A DNA stretch of 64,000 nucleotides from Lutibacter sp. (GTDB taxonomy: Bacteria; Bacteroidota; Bacteroidia; Flavobacteriales; Flavobacteriaceae). Location of the stretch: positions 19,390 to 83,389 of the forward strand of contig JAKIVA010000006.1 of NCBI GenBank assembly GCA_021647265.1, read 5' to 3'. Shown piece by piece: positions 42,115 through 51,894 of this stretch. A program made the position numbers and the translations under genes. The notes beneath the pieces are model-generated. The model was given only the letters and a program-made list of their open reading frames with translations. It did not search any database and had not been told where the DNA came from. Positions within the stretch are counted from its first letter, which is position 1; every line of letters begins with the position of its first letter.

Positions 42115-44420
42115 TGAAATTTATCTTCCGATTTTGTTTTATATGGTTTATTCCCTTCACAGTTTTCTCTCAAGAGGAAGCTGTTTTTTCTGTGGAGTTT
42201 AATGAAGCTAAGGTAGCTACGGTATTAATGTTTATAGAAGAAACATACAATGTTAAATTTTCATACCAAGACAACTTAATTAATACACAAACAATTACAT
42301 TAACAAAAAAAAAACGAACACTTGATGAGCTGCTAAATGAAATATCAATATTAATCAAAATTGATTTTGAGAGGCTTGATAATCGTTATATATTTCTTAA
42401 AAAGAGTATGATGACTGAAGAGAGTTTGCATTTAAAAGAGGTTGTAATTAATGGGTATTTAACCAAGGGAATTTCCAAAAAGAAAAATGCAACTTTTGAA
42501 ATACATCCAAAAAAATTGGAAATTTTACCAGGTCTTACAGAACCTGATATTTTTGAAAGTATTCAACAATTTCCTGGAGTGGTAAGCCCAAATGAAACAG
42601 CAACAGGTTTAATTGTTAGAGGAGGGGCTTCAGATCAAAATAGAATTATTTGGGATGGAATAAATATGTATCATAGTGGTCATTTATTTGGAATGATTTC
42701 GGCATTTAACCCAAACATTACAGAAAAAGTAATATTTCATAATAAAGGAACAAACCCAAAATTTGGAGAACGTATATCAAGTGTCATAGATATTTCAACT
42801 AAAACTAAATTATCGAAAAAAGTTGAAGCAGAGTTTGGTATTAATGCTATTAATTTTGATGCTTATTTATCAATTCCAATAATAAAAGATAAATTAAGTA
42901 TGCAAATATCATATAGGAGATCCTATGAAGATAAGTTTGAAACTTCAACATTTAGAAACTTAGAAGAAAAAGTTTTTCAACACACGGCAATAAACGAAAC
43001 TACAAGTTCCGATGAGAAATTTAAATTCAAAGACTACAACTTAAAATTAAATTTTCAACCAAATAAAAAAAATACTTTTGCATTAAGTGTTATTCATATT
43101 GATAACGATTTGGAACATGTGTTTGAGGATTTAACTCTTAACAAGTCAAACGAAAATATTTTAGATACTGAAAATGAAGGGTATAGTATTAGTTGGAATA
43201 AAAAATGGAATACTAAAGTAAGTCATCAAACACAAGCATTTCTATCTAAATACCGTTTAAATTATAATTTTATTACAACCGAAAATTTAGTGCAAACTTC
43301 AGATTTTGATAAACGAAATAATATTTATGATTCAGGGTTATCTTCAGAAGTTCAAATAAAGATAAATGAAAAAGATAATTTATCTTTAGGCTATCAGTAT
43401 ACATTAAAAGATATAAGCTATGAGATTAAAGAAACAGCGGATTTAGTATATATTTTAGACAGAGACAAAACAATTATTAATACACATTCATTTTATTCAA
43501 ATTATACCTATAGAAATTCTAAAATAATAGATGTAGATGGAGGAATTCGGTTGAATTACTACAAAGAATTAAACGCCTTTAGAGTTGAGCCTAGAATTGT
43601 TATTAATAAAGATTTATTTAAAAATTTAAAACTTCAAATTACAGGAGAATTAAAAAACCAAATAGTAAGTCAAATTGAAGAAACTGTTTTGAGTAATTTA
43701 TCATTAGAAAATAAATTATGGCGTTTGGCTGATGGTGATAAGTTTCCAGTAATCAACAGTAAACAAGTTTCAGCAGGGTTTTTATATAGTAATAATGGGT
43801 GGAGTATTGATATTGACCATTACTATAAAAAAATTAGGGGAATTACAACTCTTTCAATAGGGTATTTAAACCCAGAAGATAGTAGGTTTCATGTAGGAAA
43901 TCAAAAAGTTTTTGGTACAGATTTTTATTTAGAGAAAGAATTTAAAAAAATAAAAGCTTGGGTAAGTTATTCATATATAGATGTTAAAAATAAATTTGAA
44001 GGTTTAAATAACAATAAATACTTTACTTCAAGTATAGAAATTAAACATGCTATTTCAGCTTCGTTAAGTTATAAAGTAAAACAATTGCAATTAGCTTTAG
44101 GTTGGAAATGGCAATCAGGGAGACCTTACACAGAGTCTTTAAGTGATTTTGAGGATAATGATTTTGATTTTGAAGGAATTAATACTGAAAAGTTAAAGAA
44201 TTATCACCGGTTGGATTTTTCTTCAACCTATAAGTTTAATTTTTCAAAAAAAGGTACTACTCGTGGCAAAATTGGTTTTTCTATTAGGAATCTATACAAT
44301 AGAAAAAGTCATTTAAGTAGAGAATACACAGGGAATAATGCCATTAATGACCCAATTACTGCTATTGATAAATTTTCATTAGGAATAACTCCAAATTTTC
44401 TTTTTAGAGTTTATTGGTAA
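42114..44420 (+). CDS. TonB-dependent receptor with N-terminal signalling (STN) domain
   Basis: The 768-residue protein has a signal peptide (to about residue 19), an STN domain at about 23-98 (FNEAKVATVLMFIEETYNVKFSYQDN), then a TonB plug domain (LTEPDIFESIQQFPGVV, GLIVRGGASDQNRIIWDGINMYH) and a C-terminal beta-barrel ending in FRVYW. No SusD-like gene follows, so it is a FecA-type receptor rather than a SusC/D pair. The substrate is not readable from sequence. It is the last gene of the sigma-fecR-receptor operon. Confidence 0.9.
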   Translation: MKFIFRFCFIWFIPFTVFSQEEAVFSVEFNEAKVATVLMFIEETYNVKFSYQDNLINTQTITLTKKKRTLDELLNEISILIKIDFERLDNRYIFLKKSMMTEESLHLKEVVINGYLTKGISKKKNATFEIHPKKLEILPGLTEPDIFESIQQFPGVVSPNETATGLIVRGGASDQNRIIWDGINMYHSGHLFGMISAFNPNITEKVIFHNKGTNPKFGERISSVIDISTKTKLSKKVEAEFGINAINFDAYLSIPIIKDKLSMQISYRRSYEDKFETSTFRNLEEKVFQHTAINETTSSDEKFKFKDYNLKLNFQPNKKNTFALSVIHIDNDLEHVFEDLTLNKSNENILDTENEGYSISWNKKWNTKVSHQTQAFLSKYRLNYNFITTENLVQTSDFDKRNNIYDSGLSSEVQIKINEKDNLSLGYQYTLKDISYEIKETADLVYILDRDKTIINTHSFYSNYTYRNSKIIDVDGGIRLNYYKELNAFRVEPRIVINKDLFKNLKLQITGELKNQIVSQIEETVLSNLSLENKLWRLADGDKFPVINSKQVSAGFLYSNNGWSIDIDHYYKKIRGITTLSIGYLNPEDSRFHVGNQKVFGTDFYLEKEFKKIKAWVSYSYIDVKNKFEGLNNNKYFTSSIEIKHAISASLSYKVKQLQLALGWKWQSGRPYTESLSDFEDNDFDFEGINTEKLKNYHRLDFSSTYKFNFSKKGTTRGKIGFSIRNLYNRKSHLSREYTGNNAINDPITAIDKFSLGITPNFLFRVYW

Positions 44421-44465
44421 TCACAAATTTAATACGCTATGGTTGTTAAATAAAAACAATGGTTA

Positions 44466-45152
44466 TTAATTACAGGCCTCCCAAATGGTTTCTTTAGGAG
44501 TTGGAGCAATAATTGAAATAAATTCTTTTGAAACAGGATGTGTAAATTCAATTTTACGTGCATGTAAATGAATACTACCATCTTTGTTACTTCTATTAAA
44601 ACCATACTTTAAATCTCCTTTTATTGGAGAACCAATGGCAGCCAATTGACAACGAATTTGATGATGGCGACCAGTTTCTAAATCAACTTCTAATAAGTGG
44701 TAATTGTTTAAAGATTTTAATATTTTATAATGAAGAATAGCTTTTTTACTTCCTTCAATTTCAGAAGAGTAAGAAGTAGATTTGTTATTTTTAGGATTCT
44801 TTTTTAAAAAACCAATAAGGGTATCATTCTCTTTTTTAGGCTTGTTTTTAACAACTGCCCAATAGGTTTTATTCACAGTTTTGTCTCGTAACATTTTGTT
44901 AAAACGCTCCAAAGCTTTGGAGGTTTTTGCAAAAACAACCACCCCAGTTGTTGGCCTGTCAAGTCGGTGAACAACACCTAAAAAAACATTACTTGGTTTA
45001 TTGTATTTGTCTTTAATGTACTCTTTTACTATTTCGCTCAGAGGTTTATCGCCAGTTTTATCTCCTTGAATAATATCACCCGATTGTTTATTGATAACTA
45101 TAAGGTGATTGTCTTCAAATAAAACTTCTAAATTATTTTTAGTTGAACCCAT
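44466..45152 (-). CDS. RluA family pseudouridine synthase
   Basis: The 228-residue protein has the active-site motif VHRLDRPTTGVVVFAKTSKA with the catalytic Asp near residue 67, plus YWAVVKNKP and LETGRHHQIRCQLAAIGSPI. It converts uridine to pseudouridine in rRNA or tRNA; it lacks an S4 domain, which fits the short RluA/TruC-type members. The target cannot be assigned. It lies two bases after engB. Confidence 0.9.
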   Translation of the reverse strand: MGSTKNNLEVLFEDNHLIVINKQSGDIIQGDKTGDKPLSEIVKEYIKDKYNKPSNVFLGVVHRLDRPTTGVVVFAKTSKALERFNKMLRDKTVNKTYWAVVKNKPKKENDTLIGFLKKNPKNNKSTSYSSEIEGSKKAILHYKILKSLNNYHLLEVDLETGRHHQIRCQLAAIGSPIKGDLKYGFNRSNKDGSIHLHARKIEFTHPVSKEFISIIAPTPKETIWEACN

Positions 45153-45154
45153 TT

Positions 45155-45766
45155 TTAGGTTTTTTGAACTAATTGCTTGTTTATTTCGTCAATATAGTTT
45201 AAAACTTCATCTTTTCCAGTTGAGTTTGTAGCAGAGGTAATAAAATAAGGAGGCATTTCTTCCCAAACCGTACTCGTCATTTTCTTTTTATAAAATTGAA
45301 TGTTTTTATTTAATTCGTTCAATTTTAATTTATCGCTTTTAGTGAAAACAATTACAAATGGGATTTCTTTTTCACCTAAAAACTCCATAAATTCTAAGTC
45401 TATTTTTTGAGGTTCTAAGCGAGAATCAATCAAAACAAAAGTACAAATTAATTGTTCGCGTTGTAAAAAATAATTTTTTATAAAACTTTGAAAAGTTCTT
45501 TTTATAGATTTAGAAACTTTAGCATAACCATAGCCTGGTAAATCTACCAGAAACCAATTGTTGTTTATTTTAAAATGGTTGATGAGTTGTGTTTTACCGG
45601 GTCTTCCTGACGTTTTAGCAAGCTTGTTTCTGCCGGTTAACATATTTATTAGCGAAGACTTTCCTACATTAGAACGACCAATAAAAGCATATTCGGGTAA
45701 TTGTTCTTTAGGACATTTAGAAACATCAGTATTGCTAATTATAAAATCAGCGCTTTTAATTTTCAT
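45155..45766 (-). CDS. engB: Ribosome biogenesis GTPase EngB (YsxC/YihA)
   Basis: This 203-residue essential GTPase assists assembly of the 50S subunit. The motifs are FIGRSNVGKSSLINML (G1) near 28, a switch region with RPGKTQLINHF, DLPGYGYAKV (G3) near 75 and FTKSDKL (G4) near 140. It lies three bases downstream of the alpha/beta hydrolase gene and two upstream of the pseudouridine synthase, in one operon. Confidence 0.96.
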   Translation of the reverse strand: MKIKSADFIISNTDVSKCPKEQLPEYAFIGRSNVGKSSLINMLTGRNKLAKTSGRPGKTQLINHFKINNNWFLVDLPGYGYAKVSKSIKRTFQSFIKNYFLQREQLICTFVLIDSRLEPQKIDLEFMEFLGEKEIPFVIVFTKSDKLKLNELNKNIQFYKKKMTSTVWEEMPPYFITSATNSTGKDEVLNYIDEINKQLVQKT

Positions 45767-45769
45767 TGC

Positions 45770-46534
45770 TTAGAGCTTTCGTTCTTTTAACCAATTTTCA
45801 AGAATTTTATTAAATTCATCTGGGTGTTCCATCATAGGAGCATGGCCACATTTATCAATCCAATAAAGGTTTGCATCGGGTAATAATCTTTCAAAATCTT
45901 CAGCAACTTCAGGTGGTGTTACACTATCATTTTTACCCCAAATTAAACAAACAGGGATATCCATTTTCGGCAAATCTTTTGCCATATTATGACGAATAGC
46001 ACTTTTAGCAATAGCCAGTGTTTTTATAACTCTGCTTCTATCGTTTACAGATGAAAAAACCTCATCAACAACTTCTTTAGTAGCTATTTTAGGGTCATAA
46101 AAAACTTCTTCAGTCTTTTTTTTGATGTACTCATAGTTCCCTCTTTTAGGGTAAGTGTCTCCCAAAGATTTTTCGTACAAACCTGAGCTTCCGGCAAGTA
46201 CGAGACCTGAAACATTCTTTAAATTTAATTTAGTAAAATACAATGCTATATGTCCCCCTAAAGAATTCCCAAGTAAAATAGCGTTATCAATATTTTTATA
46301 AATCATAAATTCTTTTAAGAACTTAGAAATATTTTTAACATTGGTTTTTAAAAGGGGTAATTTATAAATAGGTAATTCGGGAATCAATATTTTATACCCT
46401 TTGTTAGGAAAATAATTTAAAACACCATCAAAGTTACTTAAAGCTCCCATAAGTCCGTGAAGTACAATTATAGGTTGCCCTTCACCAGCCTCAACATAGC
46501 TAAATTTTCCTTCTTTTATAATATTACTACTCAT
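45770..46534 (-). CDS. Alpha/beta hydrolase
   Basis: The 254-residue protein has the nucleophile elbow LLGNSLGGHIAL near residue 90, an oxyanion segment VLHGLMGALSNF near 25, and the acid and His in WGKNDSVTPP and CGHAPMMEHP. These form a Ser-Asp-His triad. Substrate not recognised. First gene of the engB operon and divergent from mraZ. Confidence 0.9.
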   Translation of the reverse strand: MSSNIIKEGKFSYVEAGEGQPIIVLHGLMGALSNFDGVLNYFPNKGYKILIPELPIYKLPLLKTNVKNISKFLKEFMIYKNIDNAILLGNSLGGHIALYFTKLNLKNVSGLVLAGSSGLYEKSLGDTYPKRGNYEYIKKKTEEVFYDPKIATKEVVDEVFSSVNDRSRVIKTLAIAKSAIRHNMAKDLPKMDIPVCLIWGKNDSVTPPEVAEDFERLLPDANLYWIDKCGHAPMMEHPDEFNKILENWLKERKL

Positions 46535-46683
46535 TAAATACGAACTTTATAAACCAACTACAAAGGTAACTTTTTTTTCTGTAATAAATATATTTTTAAA
46601 GTACTCGAAATTTAAAAATTAACTCACTGAAAGTCAAAAAAATAAAGCAAATTTTAGCTATTTAAATAAAAGTTATTAACAAA

Positions 46684-46708
46684 GTGGGCTAAAGTGGGGT
46701 TTTGTGGG
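46684..46708 (+). promoter_or_regulatory. MraZ operator (three GTGGG repeats)
   Basis: GTGGG occurs at 46684, 46694 and 46704, exactly 10 bp apart. MraZ proteins are known to bind tandem TGGGN-type repeats with 5-nt spacers before their own gene, so this is probably an autoregulatory site. TATTTTTG (46719-46726) just downstream fits the -7 promoter box. Confidence 0.75.
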
Positions 46709-46744
46709 AAAAAATTTATATTTTTGAATACACACAAATACACA

Positions 46745-47218
46745 ATGGTAAATTTAATTGGAACATACGAGTGTAAAGCCGATGCAAAAGGAAGGTTGGT
46801 ACTTTCTTCTGCGTTGAAAAAACAGCTATCTCCAATACTACAAGATGGTTTTGTGTTGAAACGATCCGTTTTTCAGCCGTGCTTAGAGCTATACCCAATG
46901 TCTGAATGGAATATTTTAATGAAAAAAGTGAATAAGCTAAACAGGTTTATCAAAAAAAATAATGATTTCATTCGTCGCTTTACGGCAGGTTTAAAAATTA
47001 TTGAGTTGGATGGTTCGGGTAGATTGTTAATCCCAAAAGATTTACAAATTTTTGCTGGAATTACAAAAAATGTAGTGCTTTCTTCAGCAGTTAATATTAT
47101 TGAAGTTTGGGATAAGGATAACTATGAAAAAGCGATTGATGACGCAACAGTCGATTTTGCTGATTTGGTAGAAGAAGTTATGGGTAATGTAGTAGATATT
47201 GAAGATGATGTATCATAA
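46745..47218 (+). CDS. mraZ: Transcriptional regulator MraZ
   Basis: MraZ has two SpoVT/AbrB-like DNA-binding halves and controls the division and cell-wall operon. The start at ATG 46745 (MVNLIGTYECKADAKGRLVLSSALKKQL) gives 157 residues; an upstream start at 46694 would begin inside the operator. The second half has ELDGSGRLLIPKDL. It is the first dcw gene. Confidence 0.95.
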   Translation: MVNLIGTYECKADAKGRLVLSSALKKQLSPILQDGFVLKRSVFQPCLELYPMSEWNILMKKVNKLNRFIKKNNDFIRRFTAGLKIIELDGSGRLLIPKDLQIFAGITKNVVLSSAVNIIEVWDKDNYEKAIDDATVDFADLVEEVMGNVVDIEDDVS

Positions 47219-48101
47219 TCCTGTTTTATTAAAAGAGAGTATTGATGGTTTAAACATAAAACCAGACGGTATTTATGTTGATGTAACTTTTGGAGGAGGA
47301 GGTCATTCAAAAGAAATATTAAGCAGATTAAATGCGTACGGTAAGCTTTTTGCCTTTGATCAAGATGAAGACGCAAAACAGAATAGTATTGATGACGAAC
47401 GATTTACTTTAATACCGCAAAACTTTAGATATATAAAAAGATACTTAAGGTTTTATGGGATTAGAAAAGTAGATGGTGTTTTAGCCGATTTAGGTGTTTC
47501 TTCACATCAATTTGATGAAGCTGAACGAGGCTTTTCAACACGTTTTGATGCAGACCTCGATATGAGAATGAATCAAGCGGGGAAATTATCGGCTTTTGAA
47601 GTCGTTAATTTTTATGATGAAAAAAAACTCAGTGACGTTTTGTTTCAGTACGGCGAATTGCGAAATGCAAGAGCAATTGCAAAAAAAATAGTAGAGACGC
47701 GTTCAGAGAAAAAAATTAAAACAAGTTTTGAATTAAAACAAGTTTTAAGTGAGTTTGTACCGAAAGCTGTTGAGCATAAAATATTTGCTCAAATATTTCA
47801 AGGAATTAGAATAGAGGTAAATCAAGAAATTGAAGCATTAAAAGAATTTTTAGTACAAATACCAGAAATATTGAATGAAGAAGGAAGATTGAGTGTAATA
47901 GCATACCATTCTTTGGAAGATAGATTGGTGAAGCGTTTTATTAGGAATGGATTATTTGAAGGTGAGCAGGAAAAGGATTTTTTTGGAAATATTACCGTTC
48001 CAATGAAAAAAGTGAGAAAAATGATTGTCCCAACTCCTCAGGAAATTAAGGAGAATAATAGAGCTAGAAGTGCAAAATTAAGAATAGCAACATTGAAATA
48101 A
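47205..48101 (+). CDS. rsmH: 16S rRNA (cytosine-1402-N4)-methyltransferase
   Basis: RsmH (MraW) methylates C1402 of 16S rRNA. The protein has YHNPVLLKESIDGL at the N-terminus, the SAM site YVDVTFGGGGHSKEIL near 25-40, and LADLGVSSHQFDEAERGFS. I chose ATG 47205 (298 residues); TTG at 47199 and ATG at 47208 are alternatives. It overlaps the end of mraZ by 14 bases. Confidence 0.95.
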   Translation: MMYHNPVLLKESIDGLNIKPDGIYVDVTFGGGGHSKEILSRLNAYGKLFAFDQDEDAKQNSIDDERFTLIPQNFRYIKRYLRFYGIRKVDGVLADLGVSSHQFDEAERGFSTRFDADLDMRMNQAGKLSAFEVVNFYDEKKLSDVLFQYGELRNARAIAKKIVETRSEKKIKTSFELKQVLSEFVPKAVEHKIFAQIFQGIRIEVNQEIEALKEFLVQIPEILNEEGRLSVIAYHSLEDRLVKRFIRNGLFEGEQEKDFFGNITVPMKKVRKMIVPTPQEIKENNRARSAKLRIATLK

Positions 48102-48428
48102 GTGTCAATACTGAAAGAAAAAATATACGGAATATTAAAAGGAGGGTTTTTAATAAAAGAAGACTCTTTTAAAAACTGGCGTTTTATTTTATTCGTAGTT
48201 CTGTTAATGTTATTGATGATTGCAAGTTCACATAGTTCGGATAAAAAAGTAATGGAAATAGCAAAATTAAATAAGGAAATAAAAGAATTAAGAGCTGAGT
48301 TTGTTGATACTCGATCTACTTCAATGGAACTAAAATTAGAATCAACAATTCGAAAAAAAGTACTGGGTCTAGGGCTGAAACCAAGTGAAAACCCTCCTCA
48401 AGTTATAAGAGTAATCTCAAAAAAATAA
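48102..48428 (+). CDS. ftsL: FtsL-like division protein
   Basis: The 108-residue protein has one membrane segment (about 26-43, FILFVVLLMLLMIASSH) and a periplasmic coiled-coil-like part (MEIAKLNKEIKELRAEF). Position, size and topology between rsmH and the penicillin-binding protein fit FtsL, which is poorly conserved in sequence. The start is GTG, directly at the rsmH stop. Confidence 0.85.
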   Translation: MSILKEKIYGILKGGFLIKEDSFKNWRFILFVVLLMLLMIASSHSSDKKVMEIAKLNKEIKELRAEFVDTRSTSMELKLESTIRKKVLGLGLKPSENPPQVIRVISKK

Positions 48429-48437
48429 ATTTAGAAG

Positions 48438-50426
48438 TTGACAGCCATTAAAAAAAACATATTGAAAAAATTGTATTTCATTTTTGTGTTTATCACACTT
48501 TTTTTTGTGTTGATTATTATGAAGTTAACTAATATTCAATATGCTGAAGGGGATAAGTATAGAAGTTTATCGGAACAACTTACTTTAAGAAATGACACAA
48601 TTTTTGCAAATAGAGGTAATGTTTTTTCAGATGATGGTAGCTTATTGGCAACTTCTATGTCTCAGTATGAAATTAGAATGGATGCTTATACGGTTGATGC
48701 TGATGTGTTCAAAAAAAACATAAGAAGTTTGTCGGTAGAATTATCAAAAATGCTTGGTAATACAGCTTCATATTGGGAAAAAAAAATTAAAAAAGCTCGA
48801 AGTACAAAAAACAGATACCTCTTTATTACTCGAAAATTAGGGTATAACGATTATATGAAAATTAAAAATTTTCCAATTTTTAATTTAGGAATGTATAAAG
48901 GTGGTTTTATTGCAGAGCAAACTACAGTGAGAGCACATCCGTTGGGTAAAGTGGCTGAAAGAACAATAGGTTATGATGATTATAGAGGAGCTCCAGGAAT
49001 TGAAGGAGCATATAGAAGTTATTTAAAAGGGAAACACGGATGGAGAATGAAGCAAAAAATAGCGAAAGGGCAATGGAAACCAATTAATGATAATAATGAA
49101 AGAGAACCAATTGATGGTAAAGATATTGTAACAACTATTGATATCAATATTCAAGATATAGCCCATCATTCGTTGTTAAGACAATTAGAGTTTTACAATG
49201 CTGAACACGGTTGCGTGGTGGTTATGGAAACTAAAACAGGAGAAATTAAAGCAATCTCTAACTTAGGTAGAAACTCAGTAGGTAAGTATTATGAAAAAAG
49301 GAATTATGCAATATATGAATCTCATGAACCGGGTTCAGCATTTAAACTAATGTCTATGGTTGCGGCACTAGAAAGTGGTGCAATTGATACAAGCACGGTT
49401 GTTGATACAGGAAAGGGGAAATACAAAATGCATGGAAGATATATTCATGATTCTAAGCGAGGTGGTTATGGTAAAATTTCTGCGGCTAGAGCCTTGGAAG
49501 TATCTTCAAATATCGGTTTTGCAAGATTAATTGATGAAAGTTTTGAAAAAAATCCTGAAAAGTTCATCAATATTTTAAAAAGAATGCATCTTAATGAGCA
49601 GTTGGGATTACGAATAAAAGGAGAAGGAAAGCCTGAAATTCCAGCACCAGGAGATAAAAAATGGAGTAAAAATGCATTGCCATCTATAGCTTATGGGTAT
49701 AATTTGAGCTTAACACCACTACAAACATTAACATTTTATAATGCAATTGCAAATAATGGTGAAATGGTAAAACCAAAATTTGTGAAAGAAATTCGTTCCA
49801 GAAATAACTATGTTAAACAGTTTGAAAAAGAAATAATAGACCCACAAATTTGTTCAAAAGAAACTATTAAGAAAGTACAAGAAATTTTAAAAAATGTAGT
49901 CATTCGTGGAACAGGAATAAAACTATATGATGAAAATTTTTCAATGGCAGGTAAAACAGGTACAGCACGTACCGAATATTGGATGCCAGATTGGGAATCA
50001 AATAGGCGTTACATATCTTCATTTACAGGGTATTTTCCAGCTGAAAATCCGAAGTATTCTTGTATTGTGGTTATTCATAAGCCAGATTTAAAAAAAGGAT
50101 ATTACGGAGCTGATGTTTCAGGGCCGGTTTTTAAAGATATTGCACATAAAATTTACACATCAAATCACATTATTAATGAGATAGATTGCGATGTTCCAAA
50201 TTTTGCAAGTGTTCAAAACAATTTTAATTCTTACTACACCAAATCTAACAAGGAATTTAATTCGATCCCAAATGTAAAAGGAATGGCTACTATGGATGCC
50301 ATTCCTTTACTTGAAAATATAGGGTTAAAAGTAAGTTTGATAGGAGAAGGTAAAGTTAAGGAGCAGTCAATTAGTGCAGGAGAAAAATTAATTAAAGGAG
50401 TTACCATAGTCTTAAAATCAATTTAG
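48438..50426 (+). CDS. ftsI: Division-specific penicillin-binding protein with PASTA domain (FtsI/PBP3)
   Basis: This transpeptidase crosslinks septal peptidoglycan. The 662-residue protein has one N-terminal membrane anchor (about 10-28), a dimerisation domain, and the catalytic domain with SxxK at S300 (GSAFK), SSN in EVSSNIGF and KTG in AGKTGTART. A C-terminal PASTA domain (SIPNVKGMATMDAIPLLENI) is typical in this phylum. Its start is TTG, nine bases after ftsL. Confidence 0.95.
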   Translation: MTAIKKNILKKLYFIFVFITLFFVLIIMKLTNIQYAEGDKYRSLSEQLTLRNDTIFANRGNVFSDDGSLLATSMSQYEIRMDAYTVDADVFKKNIRSLSVELSKMLGNTASYWEKKIKKARSTKNRYLFITRKLGYNDYMKIKNFPIFNLGMYKGGFIAEQTTVRAHPLGKVAERTIGYDDYRGAPGIEGAYRSYLKGKHGWRMKQKIAKGQWKPINDNNEREPIDGKDIVTTIDINIQDIAHHSLLRQLEFYNAEHGCVVVMETKTGEIKAISNLGRNSVGKYYEKRNYAIYESHEPGSAFKLMSMVAALESGAIDTSTVVDTGKGKYKMHGRYIHDSKRGGYGKISAARALEVSSNIGFARLIDESFEKNPEKFINILKRMHLNEQLGLRIKGEGKPEIPAPGDKKWSKNALPSIAYGYNLSLTPLQTLTFYNAIANNGEMVKPKFVKEIRSRNNYVKQFEKEIIDPQICSKETIKKVQEILKNVVIRGTGIKLYDENFSMAGKTGTARTEYWMPDWESNRRYISSFTGYFPAENPKYSCIVVIHKPDLKKGYYGADVSGPVFKDIAHKIYTSNHIINEIDCDVPNFASVQNNFNSYYTKSNKEFNSIPNVKGMATMDAIPLLENIGLKVSLIGEGKVKEQSISAGEKLIKGVTIVLKSI

Positions 50427-51890
50427 TTGAAATTATTAAAAGACATATTAGATAAAGTAAAAATAATTACCACGAATGGAGGTACCCAAAAAGGGATAAA
50501 CGCCATTGCGTTTGATTCAAGGGAAGTGGTGCTAAATAGCTTGTTTGTTGCACAAAAGGGATTGATTTTTAATGGACATCAATTTATTGGAAAAGCAATT
50601 GAACAGGGAGCAATAGCTATTGTATGTGAAGAATTTCCAAAAAATTTAACTCAAGATATTACCTATATAAAAGTTGAAGATTCAAATAGTGCTTTGGCAA
50701 TTATTGCTTCAAATTTCTATAATAATCCCTCTTCAAAATTAAAATTGATAGGAATTACAGGTACAAATGGAAAAACAACTATTGCAACATTACTATATAA
50801 TTTATTCCAAAAACTTGGTTATAAATCTGGGTTGCTATCTACAGTGAAAATTATGGTAGATACCGTTCAATATGAGGCAACGCATACAACGCCAAATTCT
50901 ATTTTAATAAATAAATATTTGAATGAAATGGTGAATAAGGATGTTGAATATTGTTTTATGGAAGTGAGCTCTCATGGAATTCATCAGAAAAGAACGGAAG
51001 GATTACAATTTGCAGGAGGAGTATTCACCAATTTAACGCACGATCATTTAGATTATCACAAAACATTTGCAGCTTATAGAGATGTAAAGAAATCATTTTT
51101 TAATTCGTTGCCAAAATCAGCTTTTGCCTTGGTAAATGTTGATGATAAAAATGGAGTGGTAATGCTTCAAAATACAAAAGCAAAAAAATATTCTTATGCG
51201 TTAAAAACAATGGCCGATTTTAAAGCTAAAATTTTAGAAAATGAATTTTCGGGCTTGTTATTAAATATAAATGGGAATGAAGTTTGGATAAAATTAACAG
51301 GAAGTTTTAATGCATACAATTTGACAGCAATTTATGGTGTTGCAAATTTATTAGGGATAGATTCTGTTCGTGCTCTGACAAGAATAAGTGAATTAGAAAG
51401 TGTAAGTGGAAGATTTCAGCATTTTGTTTCAAATGAAGGCATAATAGCAGTAATTGATTATGCACATACGCCCGATGCATTAAAAAATGTATTGGAAACT
51501 ATCAACAATATTAGAACAGGAAATGAACAAGTAATTACCGTTGTGGGATGCGGTGGCGATAGAGATAAAGCTAAACGCCCTGTTATGGGGCGTATAGCAT
51601 CTCAGTTAAGTTCACAGGTTGTTTTTACCTCAGATAATCCAAGAAGTGAAAATCCACAAACTATTATTGAAGAAATGGAAATAGGTGTTGAGCCTCAGAA
51701 TTTTAAAAAAACAATATCAATTGTTAATAGGGAGCAAGCAATTAAAACAGCAAGTAAATTGGCGAATAAAGGTGATATTATTTTAATAGCAGGAAAAGGG
51801 CATGAAACGTATCAAGAAATAAAAGGAGAGCGTTCACATTTTGATGATTTAGAAGTGGTAACGCATTTTTTAGAAGTTATAGAAAAGTAA
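50427..51890 (+). CDS. murE: UDP-MurNAc-L-Ala-D-Glu:meso-diaminopimelate ligase
   Basis: MurE adds the third amino acid of the stem peptide. The 487-residue protein has the ATP loop ITGTNGKTTIATLL near 110, the substrate segment TTPNS, and SDNPRSENP, whose DNPR motif indicates meso-diaminopimelate as substrate. The TTG start follows immediately after the ftsI stop. Confidence 0.95.
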   Translation: MKLLKDILDKVKIITTNGGTQKGINAIAFDSREVVLNSLFVAQKGLIFNGHQFIGKAIEQGAIAIVCEEFPKNLTQDITYIKVEDSNSALAIIASNFYNNPSSKLKLIGITGTNGKTTIATLLYNLFQKLGYKSGLLSTVKIMVDTVQYEATHTTPNSILINKYLNEMVNKDVEYCFMEVSSHGIHQKRTEGLQFAGGVFTNLTHDHLDYHKTFAAYRDVKKSFFNSLPKSAFALVNVDDKNGVVMLQNTKAKKYSYALKTMADFKAKILENEFSGLLLNINGNEVWIKLTGSFNAYNLTAIYGVANLLGIDSVRALTRISELESVSGRFQHFVSNEGIIAVIDYAHTPDALKNVLETINNIRTGNEQVITVVGCGGDRDKAKRPVMGRIASQLSSQVVFTSDNPRSENPQTIIEEMEIGVEPQNFKKTISIVNREQAIKTASKLANKGDIILIAGKGHETYQEIKGERSHFDDLEVVTHFLEVIEK

Positions 51891-51894
51891 AACA

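Noticed and set aside
46694..46744. Longer mraZ start at 46694
   Set aside because: The sequence is the MraZ operator and promoter; ATG 46745 begins the conserved protein.
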